Under the pieces are notes generated by a model that was given only the letters and a program-made list of their open reading frames with translations, was not told where the DNA came from and ran no database searches. This document shows positions 43,221-52,795 of a DNA stretch of 64,000 bases, piece by piece. Made by a program: the position numbers and the translations under genes. Source of the stretch: an uncultured Coprococcus sp. (GTDB lineage Bacteria; Bacillota; Clostridia; Lachnospirales; Lachnospiraceae); assembly GCA_947626675.1 (NCBI GenBank), contig CANQTC010000002.1, positions 183,548-247,547 of the forward strand. The letters run 5' to 3'. Each line of letters begins with the position of its first letter. The stretch's first letter is position 1.

Positions 43221-43667
43221 ATGACTGCTTATACCATCAACATAAAAAAACTGAACGAACATGCCATTATACCGACCTACGGCTCTGAATATGCCGCCGG
43301 TGCTGATTTATATGCCTGTATCGATGATACCGTAACTTTTCATCCGGGACAGACCATTCTGATTCCGACAGGAATCGCAATGGAAATTCCTGCCGGTTAT
43401 GCCGGACTTATCTATGCCAGAAGCGGTCTTGCTTCCAAAAAAGGTCTTGCGCCTGCCAATAAAGTAGGCGTTATCGATGCTGACTACAGAGGCGAAATTA
43501 TGGTCGCACTCCATAATCATGGAACTTCTCCTGTCAGTATCGAACCGGGAGAACGAATTGCCCAGCTTGTAATAACGCCTTATATAACCGGTATTTTTAA
43601 CGAAGTAAATGAATTAAGCGATACAATAAGAGGAACCGGTGGTTTTGGTTCCACCGGTTCAAAATAA
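43221..43667 (+). CDS. dut: dUTP diphosphatase (trimeric dUTPase)
   Basis: Hydrolyses dUTP to dUMP, keeping uracil out of DNA and feeding dTMP synthesis. The 148-residue protein shows all five dUTPase motifs: AGADLYA (I), ARSGLASKKGLA (II), NKVGVIDADYRGE (III), GERIAQLVI (IV) and RGTGGFGSTG (V). It starts one base after the nrdG stop, and no strong ribosome site is at the proper distance (AAAGGA is 13 nt away), so coupling to nrdG is likely. Its last codons form a strong stem-loop. Confidence 0.97.
   Translation: MTAYTINIKKLNEHAIIPTYGSEYAAGADLYACIDDTVTFHPGQTILIPTGIAMEIPAGYAGLIYARSGLASKKGLAPANKVGVIDADYRGEIMVALHNHGTSPVSIEPGERIAQLVITPYITGIFNEVNELSDTIRGTGGFGSTGSK
43633..43660. repeat. Stem-loop formed by the last codons of dut
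   Basis: GAACCGGTGG and CCACCGGTTC make a perfect 10-bp stem with an 8-base loop inside the coding region for motif V. It lies between convergent dut and the PrsA-like gene, lacks a T run on either strand, and may slow polymerase or protect the 3' end. Confidence 0.5.
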
Positions 43668-43671
43668 ATTC

Positions 43672-44694
43672 TTATTCAAATTTTATTTTATTGTAAATCT
43701 CATTATTCACACGTTTATTGTAGCTGTAACCTTTGTCCAGCTCCTCTGTCCATGTGGTAATGAGATTTGCATAATATAATCTATCCGCTTCTTCCGTCAG
43801 TTTTTCCTTATTTGAAGCTGTCGCCCGTTTATCCGTCAGCGCAGTCATCTGGAATATATGATATCCATATTCTGTCTCTACCACCGGAGAAATATCCCCA
43901 TCATTCATCCCATACAAAACATCAAGTGCTTCCTGTCCATAAGTATTGATAATTTCTTCTTTACTCATCGTATGGCTTCCTGCATATTTTAAATCATAAG
44001 TATATCCAAGAAATGCTATATTCAAATCCGGATTATCCGTTTCTGCCATAATACTTGAATATGCACTGTCCGCCTTTTCTTTCTGCTTCGCTATCCTGTC
44101 CGCCGAATACACCACGATATTTCCAAACTGGTCTTCACTGTAACATTCAAAAAACATATCATAAAATGTAGTCATTCGTGCCTGTTCATCGGACACCTCC
44201 GTTTCACTGTCACGCATGATATAATCATATACCTTATTCGCAAGCATATTCTCTTTCAGAACTCTTGCTATCGTATCACGTTCCATTCCGACTTCCGCAA
44301 TCTGCTCATCTGTCAGCCTGCCATAAAATTCATCCGCAGCTTCATCCTGCTCCGATATCTCCTTTTCCGTCAGACTGATTCCACACGCGTCGGCCTTTGT
44401 AATGAGCGTTTTTGTTTTCACGATATTCGCAATCACTTCTTTTCTTGCTGCATCTTCTACGTCCATCTCCAGTCCGTCATCCGTTGTTATACTTTCATTC
44501 CAGACCTTCGCACCATATTTTTGTTCATATTCATCAATCGTAGTCTGTACATATATATAGACCTCATCGAGATAGATTTTTTCATTATTATATTCAAATA
44601 CTACCTCTTTTCCGGCTTCATCCCCACCGCTGCCGCATCCCGCAAGCGACATGACAGCAAACAGCATACACATCACATATATCAGCTTTTTCAA
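43672..44694 (-). CDS. PrsA-like foldase lipoprotein (SurA/parvulin type)
   Basis: The 340-residue lipoprotein has a signal peptide ending at SLAGC (Cys20), a helical N-terminal chaperone region with SurA-like helices, and a C-terminal parvulin-like part (GMNDGDISPVVETEYGYHIFQM). It would help exported proteins fold outside the membrane. The start chosen is TTG (44694), 8 nt after GGAGG and giving a normal signal peptide. Upstream ATGs at 44709 and 44724 lack ribosome sites. It follows mfd by 60 bp, a neighbour relation common in Clostridia. Confidence 0.88.
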   Translation of the reverse strand: MKKLIYVMCMLFAVMSLAGCGSGGDEAGKEVVFEYNNEKIYLDEVYIYVQTTIDEYEQKYGAKVWNESITTDDGLEMDVEDAARKEVIANIVKTKTLITKADACGISLTEKEISEQDEAADEFYGRLTDEQIAEVGMERDTIARVLKENMLANKVYDYIMRDSETEVSDEQARMTTFYDMFFECYSEDQFGNIVVYSADRIAKQKEKADSAYSSIMAETDNPDLNIAFLGYTYDLKYAGSHTMSKEEIINTYGQEALDVLYGMNDGDISPVVETEYGYHIFQMTALTDKRATASNKEKLTEEADRLYYANLITTWTEELDKGYSYNKRVNNEIYNKIKFE

Positions 44695-44754
44695 AATCGT
44701 TTCCTCCATCTGCCACAAACGCAATATCTAATCAATAACTGTATTTTATATCCA

Positions 44755-47700
44755 TTATTCACGAATTACAAGAGAAGAAATGTCCTGTAAAACAGTTTCA
44801 ACCTGCTCCCATATATCTTTTTCCCCAAGATGACCTGTTTTCAGAATAAAATATGGTGTTTTTCCAAGTTCAAAACGCATTTTCCCATAATACTTTTTGA
44901 GCATATGGTCGATTTCATCCGTATCAATCTTTGCATTTTCATACATGCCAAATCTAAGTTCATTTCCATTCAGGGTAATACTTGTAATATACAATTGATT
45001 TGCCCTCGCCCGAAGGAGTGAAATATCCATAAGCCCGACGACTTCTTTCGGCATATCACCAAAACGGTCTGTCATCTCATCAATCAGGTCTTCATACGCT
45101 TCCCTTCCATCAATCTGTGAAATCCGTTTGTACAAATCTAATTTGACAAATTCATTTCTGACATATTCTGCCGGAATATATGCATCAAACGGAAGCTGTA
45201 CCGTCGTTTCAAAACGTTCCTGAACCTTCTCGCCTTTCAATCTCCTCACTTCATCATTCAGCATCTTGCAGTAAAGGTCATATCCTACAGCTTCCATATG
45301 ACCGGACTGGTCTGCACCAAGTATATTGCCGGCTCCCCGTATCTCCAAATCCTTCATAGACACCTTAATCCCCGAACCGAGGTCTGTAAATTCCCGGATG
45401 GCTTTCAGCCGCTTCTCGGCAGTTTCTTTAATCAGCTTATCCCGTTTATACATCAGGAAGGCATATGCCGCCCTGTCAGAACGACCGACTCTTCCTCTAA
45501 GCTGATATAACTGGGCAAGTCCGAAACGGTCTGCATCATGTATAATCATCGTATTTGCATTTGGTATATCAAGCCCCGTTTCGATAATTGTCGTACATAC
45601 CAGCACGTCTATTTCATGGTTTACAAATCTGTACATAATATCCTCAAGCTGTCGTTCCGGCATCTGACCATGCGCATATTCAATACGCGCTTCCGGCACA
45701 ACCTGAAGCAATTCCCTTGTTATCTCTTCTATATTATTTACCCTGTTATAAACATAGTATACCTGCCCATTCCTTGCCAGTTCCCTTCTTATCGCTTCTC
45801 TTACCAGCTCGTAATCATGTTCCAGCACATATGTCTGTATGGCGCGTCTGTCTACCGGTGCTTCTTCAAGTACACTCATATCACGAATACCGATAAGGCT
45901 CATATGCAGCGTTCTCGGAATCGGTGTCGCTGTCAGCGTCAGCACATCTACATTTGTCTTTAACTGCTTGATTTTCTCCTTATGCGTTACGCCAAAGCGC
46001 TGTTCCTCATCGATAATCAAAAGCCCCAGATTTTTAAATTCAATATCCTTAGACAGCAGCCGGTGTGTTCCGATTACAATATCTACTCTTCCCGCCTTTA
46101 AATCCCGAACGGTTTCTTTAATCTCTTTTGTACTGCAAAATCTACACAGAAGCCGCACCTCTACAGGAAAATCCTTCATTCTTTCTTGAAAGGTATGATA
46201 ATGCTGCTCCGCAAGGATGGTGGTCGGCACAAGATATGCCACCTGTCGGCTGTCACCGACTGCCTTAAAGGCAGCCCGGATTGCAATCTCTGTTTTTCCA
46301 TAACCAACATCACCGCAAATCAGTCTGTCCATAATCTTCGTGCTTTCCATATCTGATTTTGTCTCATTGATAGCCTTAAGCTGGTCCTCTGTTTCTTCGT
46401 ATGGGAACAATTCTTCAAATTCTCTCTGCCATACGGAGTCAGCAGAATACTGAAATCCTTTTTGTGCCTGACGTTTTGCATACAGCTCCACTAAATCTTT
46501 CGCAATCGAAGCAACATGACCTTGTACGCGTTTCCTTGTCTTTTCCCATTCACCTGTACCAAGCTTATTAAGCTTCGGTTTTCTTCCCTCTTTATCAGAG
46601 AACTTTTGTATATTGTCCGTTTCCGATGCCAGAACATACAGCTTTCCGCCGCCGGCATACTCTATCGTTATATAGTCTTTTAATACTCTGTCGACTTCAA
46701 CTTTTTCAATTCCCCGGTATATTCCCACACCGTATTTCTCGTGAATGACATAATCGCCTACGCTGATATCTTCAAAGCTCTTTATCACCTCTCCTGCATA
46801 TTGGCTCTTATGTTTATTCTTCTTCTTAACATTGCTTCTTGTGGTAAATATATCGCCCTCACTTATGACCGCAAGCTTAAGCTCCGGAAATTCAAATCCT
46901 GCCCGCAGTCTTCCGGTTGTCACCATCATTTCCCGGTCTTCAAGCAATCTTTCTGTATCATCTGAAAAGAAGCACGCAACATCACTGTTCATCAGGTTAT
47001 CTGCAAGCCGTTTCGCTCTTGTAGCAGAAGGTGAAACCAGTATGATACGGTAATTTTCCGCTTTCCACTTTTTAATATCGGAAATCAGCATATCAAAGCT
47101 GTTTTTATACGATACAACCGATTTGCTTTCAAATTCTATCCTGTGTTTCTCTTGAATATAACAATCCGTTCGCGGCAATAGTGAAAAAGTCAAAAGCCTG
47201 TATTTTTCCATACAGCTTACAATATATTCAAAATTGAAAAGCAGTTTTAACTGGTTTGGTAATATATAACCACCGGAAAGCCTGCTCTCCATACTTTCCA
47301 AAAAACCTGCATAATATTCCAGCCCTTTGTCTGAAACCTTATGCGGTTCATCAATGATAATAACTGCATCCTTCGGAAGACATTCGGCAAGCGATACAGT
47401 ACGGCTATAGAAGTAGTCAACATATCCATCCACACTGGCGGCGGCATTAAACTCTACAAGCTGTTCCTTTAACCCATCTATCGTACGATTCAGTCTTGCA
47501 TATGCTTCTGTCCTGAAATCGATTTTTAATTTTTCTGCATACGACTTCTTTTCCAGCTCTATCTTCTTTATGCCGGCAGCAATTCGTCTTTTTGAAAGAA
47601 CCATCTCACTTGCAGGATAGATGTCAAGCGCATCAACAGACTCTATAGAACGCTGACTTTCTACATCAAAGCTTCTAATCGTGTCTATTTCGGTATCCCA

Positions 47701-48276
47701 CAACTCTATTCTATAAGGACATTCCTCCGTAAGCGGGAATATATCAAGAATACCGCCCCTTACTGCAAATTGTCCCACACCGTCTACACTGTCATTCTTT
47801 TCATAGCCAAGTTCCACAAGACGTACTTTTAACTGCTCTATATCAATATGCGTTGCAGCGCGAAGCTTTATAATGTTATTTTCGATATAAGAAAGTTCCG
47901 GTATCTTATCCATAAGGGCATCCACCGTAAGGATAATCGTACAAGGAAGTCCGCATATCAGGCGCTTAAATATCTCCATACGCCTTCTCGGTATCGAATT
48001 TCCATGTATGTCTGCACTAAAAAACAAGATATCTTTTGACGGATATATATATACCTCTTTGTCATAGAAACGAAAATCTTCATAAAGCTGGTTCGCCCGC
48101 TTATCATCATATGTTACAACAAGCCTGACATTCGCCTTATCCGTAAGCCCTTCCATAAGGTATACTCTGTCCGTTTCATCAGCGCCTACAACACCACATC
48201 TTCCATCTTTATTTAAAAATTCCATAATCTGACGATATTTATCGAATTGCTGTAGTCTCTTAATCAATGTATTCAT
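44755..48276 (-). CDS. mfd: Transcription-repair coupling factor Mfd
   Basis: DNA translocase that removes stalled RNA polymerase from lesions and recruits UvrA. The 1173 residues show the UvrB-like N-terminal modules, the CarD-like polymerase-interaction domain (GDYVIHEKYGVGIYRGIEKV), superfamily 2 helicase motifs (Walker A GDVGYGKTEIA, DEEQRFGV, TATPIPRTL, GRVGRSDRAAYAFLM) and the C-terminal TRCF domain. The ATG has AAGGTGGGG upstream; a GTG four codons earlier is possible. It lies 26 bp after pth, in the ancestral glmU-pth-mfd order. Confidence 0.98.
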   Translation of the reverse strand: MNTLIKRLQQFDKYRQIMEFLNKDGRCGVVGADETDRVYLMEGLTDKANVRLVVTYDDKRANQLYEDFRFYDKEVYIYPSKDILFFSADIHGNSIPRRRMEIFKRLICGLPCTIILTVDALMDKIPELSYIENNIIKLRAATHIDIEQLKVRLVELGYEKNDSVDGVGQFAVRGGILDIFPLTEECPYRIELWDTEIDTIRSFDVESQRSIESVDALDIYPASEMVLSKRRIAAGIKKIELEKKSYAEKLKIDFRTEAYARLNRTIDGLKEQLVEFNAAASVDGYVDYFYSRTVSLAECLPKDAVIIIDEPHKVSDKGLEYYAGFLESMESRLSGGYILPNQLKLLFNFEYIVSCMEKYRLLTFSLLPRTDCYIQEKHRIEFESKSVVSYKNSFDMLISDIKKWKAENYRIILVSPSATRAKRLADNLMNSDVACFFSDDTERLLEDREMMVTTGRLRAGFEFPELKLAVISEGDIFTTRSNVKKKNKHKSQYAGEVIKSFEDISVGDYVIHEKYGVGIYRGIEKVEVDRVLKDYITIEYAGGGKLYVLASETDNIQKFSDKEGRKPKLNKLGTGEWEKTRKRVQGHVASIAKDLVELYAKRQAQKGFQYSADSVWQREFEELFPYEETEDQLKAINETKSDMESTKIMDRLICGDVGYGKTEIAIRAAFKAVGDSRQVAYLVPTTILAEQHYHTFQERMKDFPVEVRLLCRFCSTKEIKETVRDLKAGRVDIVIGTHRLLSKDIEFKNLGLLIIDEEQRFGVTHKEKIKQLKTNVDVLTLTATPIPRTLHMSLIGIRDMSVLEEAPVDRRAIQTYVLEHDYELVREAIRRELARNGQVYYVYNRVNNIEEITRELLQVVPEARIEYAHGQMPERQLEDIMYRFVNHEIDVLVCTTIIETGLDIPNANTMIIHDADRFGLAQLYQLRGRVGRSDRAAYAFLMYKRDKLIKETAEKRLKAIREFTDLGSGIKVSMKDLEIRGAGNILGADQSGHMEAVGYDLYCKMLNDEVRRLKGEKVQERFETTVQLPFDAYIPAEYVRNEFVKLDLYKRISQIDGREAYEDLIDEMTDRFGDMPKEVVGLMDISLLRARANQLYITSITLNGNELRFGMYENAKIDTDEIDHMLKKYYGKMRFELGKTPYFILKTGHLGEKDIWEQVETVLQDISSLVIRE

Positions 48277-48302
48277 AATATACCCCACCTTATCCCAAAC
48301 AC

Positions 48303-48866
48303 TTACGCTCCATTAAATCTGTTCATGGCTTTTGCTGCACCGTCCCTGATAATCAATGCTGCTGCATCACATGCCTTCGTACAGCCCTCCCTGATAAAAG
48401 GTAAATCTTCTTTGCCAAAACGTGACAATACATAATCAGCCAAATCCATGTTCTTTGGTTTTGCGCCAACCCCGACGCGTATTCTGACAAAGTCCTGGCT
48501 GCCAAGATGTAAAATAATATTTTTCATTCCATTATGACCGCCCGCACTGCCTTTTCCCCTTATGCGGAGTCTGCCTACATCAAGGTCAATATCATCATAA
48601 ATAACGATAATATCTTCCGGCGCACATTTATAGTAATCCGCAAGCGGCTTGACACTTTCGCCGCTTAAATTCATAAAGGTCTGCGGCATGGCAAGTATCA
48701 CCTTCTCTCCTTCTATGATACCCCTGCCAAATACTGCCTTATGCTTTTTTTCATGAAGTGGTATATTATATTTCTCCGCCAGCTCATCTATAACCGAAAA
48801 TCCTATATTATGTCTTGTGCCTGCATATTTTGCCCCCGGATTTCCAAGTCCAACTATTATTTTCAT
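48303..48866 (-). CDS. pth: Peptidyl-tRNA hydrolase
   Basis: Releases tRNA from prematurely dropped peptidyl-tRNA. The 187-residue protein has the signature GLGNPGAKYAGTRHNIGF with the catalytic His at about 20, MNLSGESV with the conserved Asn, and YDDIDLDVGRLRIRGKGSAGGHNG, all typical. AAGGAG precedes the ATG by 11 bases. It lies between the GlmU-like gene and mfd, cotranscribed leftwards. Confidence 0.98.
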   Translation of the reverse strand: MKIIVGLGNPGAKYAGTRHNIGFSVIDELAEKYNIPLHEKKHKAVFGRGIIEGEKVILAMPQTFMNLSGESVKPLADYYKCAPEDIIVIYDDIDLDVGRLRIRGKGSAGGHNGMKNIILHLGSQDFVRIRVGVGAKPKNMDLADYVLSRFGKEDLPFIREGCTKACDAAALIIRDGAAKAMNRFNGA

Positions 48867-48899
48867 AAACGGTTAATCTCCTTAATATTCACGATATAA

Positions 48900-49649
48900 T
48901 CACCTGTTTTGCATTATTTTCTCTGCTTCTGCAAGCTGTTCAAGGGTATTTACACCTCTGATTTCATCGACATTATCCATCGGTATGGCATCTACGCGCA
49001 GTCCCATATGTTTGATTATCTCTATCGTATCCGGAAGATAATACTCTCCCTGTGCATTATCATTTGAAATCAGAGACAACGCGGCAAGTAAGGCATCTGC
49101 CTTGAAAATGTACATGCCAGAATTCACTTCATGCACCTGTTTTTCGCACTCGTCTGCATCCTTCTCTTCTACAATCTTTGATAATCCATTATCATCTCTT
49201 ATAATTCTTCCATATCCAAAAGGATTATCCAGAACAGCCGATATAACAGTAACGCCATTTTTCTTTAATCGATGACCGTCTAACGCCTTCTTCAACGTTT
49301 CCCCTGTTACAAGCGGCGTATCTCCACAAAGTATCATCACATCTCCGTCTATTCCTATAAATTCAGAAGCACATTTTACTGCATGCCCTGTACCTAATTG
49401 TTCTTCCTGAAGTGTATAAGCGATATCATTTTCCCCGTCTGCCTGATTACTATATACATTATGTATACTCGCTTTTACCTCATCTGCCCGGTATCCTACT
49501 ATAACGCAAATCTTATCTGCGCCTGCGCCCTTCGCTGCTTCAATTGAATAATAAACCATTGGCTTTCCAAGTACCTCATGAACCACCTTTGGTTTATCTG
49601 ATTTCATTCTCGTTCCCTTTCCTGCTGCCAGTATAACTGCCTTAATCAT
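48900..49649 (-). CDS. GlmU-like uridylyltransferase, acetyltransferase half missing
   Basis: The 249 residues match only the N-terminal pyrophosphorylase half of GlmU: LAAGKGTRMKSDKPKVVHEVLGKP, LGTGHAVKCA, ILCGDTPLV, GYGRIIRD and EVNSGMYIF. The left-handed beta-helix acetyltransferase domain (about 200 residues) is absent. The stop comes right after a normal domain end (ANTLEQLAEAEKIMQNR-like), with no frameshift visible in the 33 bp before pth. It would form UDP-GlcNAc from GlcNAc-1-phosphate, so a separate glucosamine-1-phosphate acetyltransferase must exist elsewhere. It has GGAGGG and a clear promoter and heads the pth-mfd-prsA operon. Confidence 0.9.
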   Translation of the reverse strand: MIKAVILAAGKGTRMKSDKPKVVHEVLGKPMVYYSIEAAKGAGADKICVIVGYRADEVKASIHNVYSNQADGENDIAYTLQEEQLGTGHAVKCASEFIGIDGDVMILCGDTPLVTGETLKKALDGHRLKKNGVTVISAVLDNPFGYGRIIRDDNGLSKIVEEKDADECEKQVHEVNSGMYIFKADALLAALSLISNDNAQGEYYLPDTIEIIKHMGLRVDAIPMDNVDEIRGVNTLEQLAEAEKIMQNR

Positions 49650-49719
49650 GATTCTAATCCCTCCGAATGTATTGATATCAATTCCTTCATATATTCTTTT
49701 TTGCTGTCACAGCTTATTC

Positions 49720-49748
49720 ATTCTACTTTATTATTAAAATTTATTCAA
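49720..49748 (-). promoter_or_regulatory. Sigma-A promoter of the glmU-pth-mfd operon
   Basis: Minus strand TTGAAT, 17 bp, TAGAAT, about 70 bp before the GlmU-like start. Confidence 0.8.
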
Positions 49749-49802
49749 GCAAATATATGACTGTATCCGATTTTATCAGCAACCATTTTTCTCTTACGGC
49801 TC

Positions 49803-49833
49803 AAAAAAAGAGCTGCCATTTTACCGGCAGCCC
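49803..49833 (-). terminator. Rho-independent terminator after spoVG
   Basis: GGCTGCC/GGCAGCT-type stem of 7-8 bp with an 8-base loop and seven T residues on the minus strand, 7 bp after the spoVG stop. Confidence 0.93.
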
Positions 49834-49839
49834 TTAAAA

Positions 49840-50100
49840 TTATTCGTCTAAAGATTGTTGATACTTCTCAAGTATCATGCGTTGCAGACGTTCTCTTGTT
49901 GCTGTGTTGATTGGATGAGCGATATCCCGATACTCGCCATCGGATGCCTTACGGCTAGGCATTGCAATAAACATGCCCTTATCCCCTTCAATAATCTTTA
50001 TATCATGAACGACAAATTCGTCATCAATGGTGATGGAAACAACCGCCCTCATCTTACCTTCTTTCTCAACACTTCTTATTCTGATATCTGTGATCTGCAC
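49840..50100 (-). CDS. spoVG: Septation/RNA-binding regulator SpoVG
   Basis: The 86-residue protein reads (V)[38 protein letters not shown] and [19 protein letters not shown], a full-length SpoVG. It is known to affect asymmetric septation in Bacillus and to bind nucleic acid in other Firmicutes. The start is GTG, 8 nt after AAGGGGG; an ATG 20 codons upstream would overlap the end of glgD and makes no SpoVG sequence. It lies 25 bp after glgD and ends at a strong terminator, so it is the last gene of glgC-glgD-spoVG. Confidence 0.95.
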   Translation of the reverse strand: MQITDIRIRSVEKEGKMRAVVSITIDDEFVVHDIKIIEGDKGMFIAMPSRKASDGEYRDIAHPINTATRERLQRMILEKYQQSLDE

Positions 50101-50125
50101 TTGCGTATCCCCCTTATCATTTATC

Positions 50126-51250
50126 TTACAATGCGTATCTGAAATTCTTCTCAATGACAACTTTTATATCGTCAGGGCTTCCCTGATGAATTGTATTTGC
50201 TCTAAGAGTATCCCGGCTCTCAACAATACAATTCTCAATAACAGAGTTATCACCAATATGAACATCATTAAGAATAATTGAATTCCTAATCACACAATTG
50301 TTACCCACATATACCTTCTTAAACAATACAGAGTTTTCAACTGTTCCATTTATAATGCATCCACTCGCGATAAGACTATTCTTAACGACAGAATCACCGT
50401 TGTATTTTGCAGGTGGAAGATCATCAATCTTTGAATAAATATCAGGATGCTGCTTAAAGAAATAATTTCTTACATCCTTATTCAGGAAATCCATATTGGT
50501 TCTGTAATAGGATTCTATCGTTCCAATGTTCCTCCAATAGGTGTCCATCTTATAACCATATATTCTTTTTACATTCTTGTATCTTACAAGTATATCCCTT
50601 ACAAAATCATTTCTTCCTTCATTTGCACATGTTTCCAAAAGCTCAATCAACTGTCTTCTTCTGATGACATAAACGCCTATCGATACGGTATTGGTTCCTG
50701 CAACAAGAGGTTTCTCCTCAAAGTCTATGATTCTGCCATCACCATCCATATTGATTACACCAAATCTGTTGATATCATCTTCTCCCGGCGCTAAATCCTT
50801 ACATACAACCGTAATATCTGCGCCATTGCTGATATGGTCTTCAAGAACCTTATTATAATCAAGCTTATAAACCCCGTCGCCGGACGCGATAACCACATAT
50901 GGTTCATGACTTTCCTTAAGGAATTTTATGTTCTGGTATAATGCATCTGCTGTACCCTTGTACCAATAACTGTTCTCTGAAGTAATCGTAGGAGTAAATA
51001 TATACAGTCCTCCCTGTTTTCTACCGAAATCCCACCATTTGCTTGAATTAAGGTGTTCATTCAGAGAACGCGTATTGTACTGCGTAAATACAGCAACCTT
51101 CTGAATATGGGAATTTGTCATATTAGAAAGTGCAAAATCAATTGCTCTGTAGCTGCCTGTAATAGGCATTGCTGCAACTGCTCTCTTTGCGGATAAGTCA
51201 CCCATCCGATTACTGTTTCCGCCTGCTAATATAATACCTAATGCTCTCAT
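50126..51250 (-). CDS. glgD: Glucose-1-phosphate adenylyltransferase subunit GlgD
   Basis: The 374-residue protein is the GlgD-type paralogue of ADP-glucose pyrophosphorylase: a nucleotidyltransferase domain with [18 protein letters not shown] (altered from the catalytic GGxGxRL motif) and a short C-terminal beta-helix ([22 protein letters not shown]). In Firmicutes GlgD raises the activity of GlgC in a mixed tetramer. It starts 2 bp after the glgC stop. Confidence 0.96.
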   Translation of the reverse strand: MRALGIILAGGNSNRMGDLSAKRAVAAMPITGSYRAIDFALSNMTNSHIQKVAVFTQYNTRSLNEHLNSSKWWDFGRKQGGLYIFTPTITSENSYWYKGTADALYQNIKFLKESHEPYVVIASGDGVYKLDYNKVLEDHISNGADITVVCKDLAPGEDDINRFGVINMDGDGRIIDFEEKPLVAGTNTVSIGVYVIRRRQLIELLETCANEGRNDFVRDILVRYKNVKRIYGYKMDTYWRNIGTIESYYRTNMDFLNKDVRNYFFKQHPDIYSKIDDLPPAKYNGDSVVKNSLIASGCIINGTVENSVLFKKVYVGNNCVIRNSIILNDVHIGDNSVIENCIVESRDTLRANTIHQGSPDDIKVVIEKNFRYAL

Positions 51251-51252
51251 GT

Positions 51253-52521
51253 CTATTCACCTGCCTTTATAATACTGCCGCCACTCTTAAGTTCTCCATC
51301 AGGATAATCCGATATATCCGTAACACCGCATATCGCCGTATTCTTACCAATCGTAACACCATCCGGAACAACTGAGTTCTCACCAATCGTAACAAGTCCA
51401 AATGAATAAATCTGAGGCTTCAACTCGTTTTCAACCTCTTTGCCAACACCAAGCTTTGTATTCTTTCCAATCACAACGCCCTCGGCAATAATGGCTTTTT
51501 CTATGCATGCGCCATCACCAATCACTGCACCGTTCATAATAATGGAATCTTTTACAACAGCGCCTTCCCCTATGGTTACACATGAACCAATAACAGAATG
51601 TTCAACATCGCCATAAATCTCAGTTCCATCACCGATAATACATTTACTTACTTTACTGGCATCATTAATATACTGTGGCGGTATATAATCAGACTTGGTA
51701 TATATCTTCCAAAATTCCTCGTACAGATTAAATTCAGGAACGATATCAACAAGCTCCATATTGGCCTCCCAATAAGAACCAAGTGTTCCTACATCTTTCC
51801 AGTAGCCCTTGAAATCATAAGCACATATCTTCTTTCCATGACTGTGACAATAAGGAATGATATGTTTACCAAAGTCACATCCCGCCTGGTCCTTCATCGT
51901 AATAAGCGAATCGCGAAGTACCTTCCAGTTAAAGATATAGATACCCATCGATGCTTTATTACTTCTTGGATTTGCCGGTTTTTCTTCAAACTCCGTTATA
52001 ATACCGTCATCATCTGTTATTACAACACCAAATCGGCTTGCCTCTTCCCACGGCACCTGATATGTAGCGATTGTAATATCTGCGTTACAGGATTTGTGAT
52101 AATCCAGCATATGCTCATAATCCATCTTGTATATATGGTCACCGGACAGAATAAGCACATAATCAGGATTATAATAATCAATAAATTCCAAATTCTGGTA
52201 AATGGCATTCGCCGTTCCTGTATACCATTCACTATTGTCGCTCTTCTCATATGGTGGAAGAACAGTAACTCCACCTATATTTCTATCCAAATCCCACGGA
52301 ATACCAATACCAATATGCTGATTCAATCTCAACGGCCTGTACTGTGTCAGTACACCAACTGTATCTACTCCCGAATTAATACAGTTACTAAGCGGGAAAT
52401 CAATGATTTTGTATTTTCCGCCAAATGCTACTGCCGGCTTCGCAAGATTTGAGGTCAGTACGCCTAAACGGCTACCTTGTCCTCCTGCAAGAAGCATGGC
52501 AATCATTTCTTTTTTAATCAT
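51253..52521 (-). CDS. glgC: Glucose-1-phosphate adenylyltransferase (catalytic subunit)
   Basis: Makes ADP-glucose for glycogen synthesis. The 422 residues contain [31 protein letters not shown] with the catalytic Asp, [20 protein letters not shown] and a C-terminal hexapeptide beta-helix ([15 protein letters not shown]). The GlgC-type motif is intact, unlike in GlgD. It has a candidate sigma-A promoter and GGGG site. Glycogen synthase and branching genes are not in the window; the GH13 enzyme at the left edge could act on the same polymer. Confidence 0.97.
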   Translation of the reverse strand: MIKKEMIAMLLAGGQGSRLGVLTSNLAKPAVAFGGKYKIIDFPLSNCINSGVDTVGVLTQYRPLRLNQHIGIGIPWDLDRNIGGVTVLPPYEKSDNSEWYTGTANAIYQNLEFIDYYNPDYVLILSGDHIYKMDYEHMLDYHKSCNADITIATYQVPWEEASRFGVVITDDDGIITEFEEKPANPRSNKASMGIYIFNWKVLRDSLITMKDQAGCDFGKHIIPYCHSHGKKICAYDFKGYWKDVGTLGSYWEANMELVDIVPEFNLYEEFWKIYTKSDYIPPQYINDASKVSKCIIGDGTEIYGDVEHSVIGSCVTIGEGAVVKDSIIMNGAVIGDGACIEKAIIAEGVVIGKNTKLGVGKEVENELKPQIYSFGLVTIGENSVVPDGVTIGKNTAICGVTDISDYPDGELKSGGSIIKAGE

Positions 52522-52551
52522 AAAGTCACCCCTTCGTAGTAATATAAATTC

Positions 52552-52579
52552 ATTATAACATCTATTTTATAATAAGCAA
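52552..52579 (-). promoter_or_regulatory. Promoter of glgC-glgD-spoVG
   Basis: Minus strand TTGCTT, 16 bp, TATAAT, about 30 bp before the ATG. Confidence 0.7.
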
Positions 52580-52737
52580 ACTTTTTTATGCACTTTCACA
52601 AAAAAAATTAATTATTACATAATTTTTTTGCCTTTTTTTCTTTAAATCAGACATCTTTCGTAAAAAAATAAGTTTTTTTTCATAATTTTGAAAATAATAT
52701 TTGAGCAAAAAATATATTCACAAGTCTAAATAACTAA

Positions 52738-52766
52738 TTGAATTTCAATTTCAGTACCGTTATAAT
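52738..52766 (+). promoter_or_regulatory. Sigma-A promoter of the asparaginase-family gene
   Basis: TTGAAT, 17 bp, TATAAT, about 30 bp before the ATG. The 158 bp between it and the glgC promoter are A/T tracts with nothing recognisable. Confidence 0.87.
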
Positions 52767-52795
52767 AAAGACAGCAATAACAAAGGAGAAATGAC

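Noticed and set aside
51598..52452. 284-codon open frame antisense to glgC
   Set aside because: Shadow of glgC; composition reflects the reverse strand of a conserved gene.
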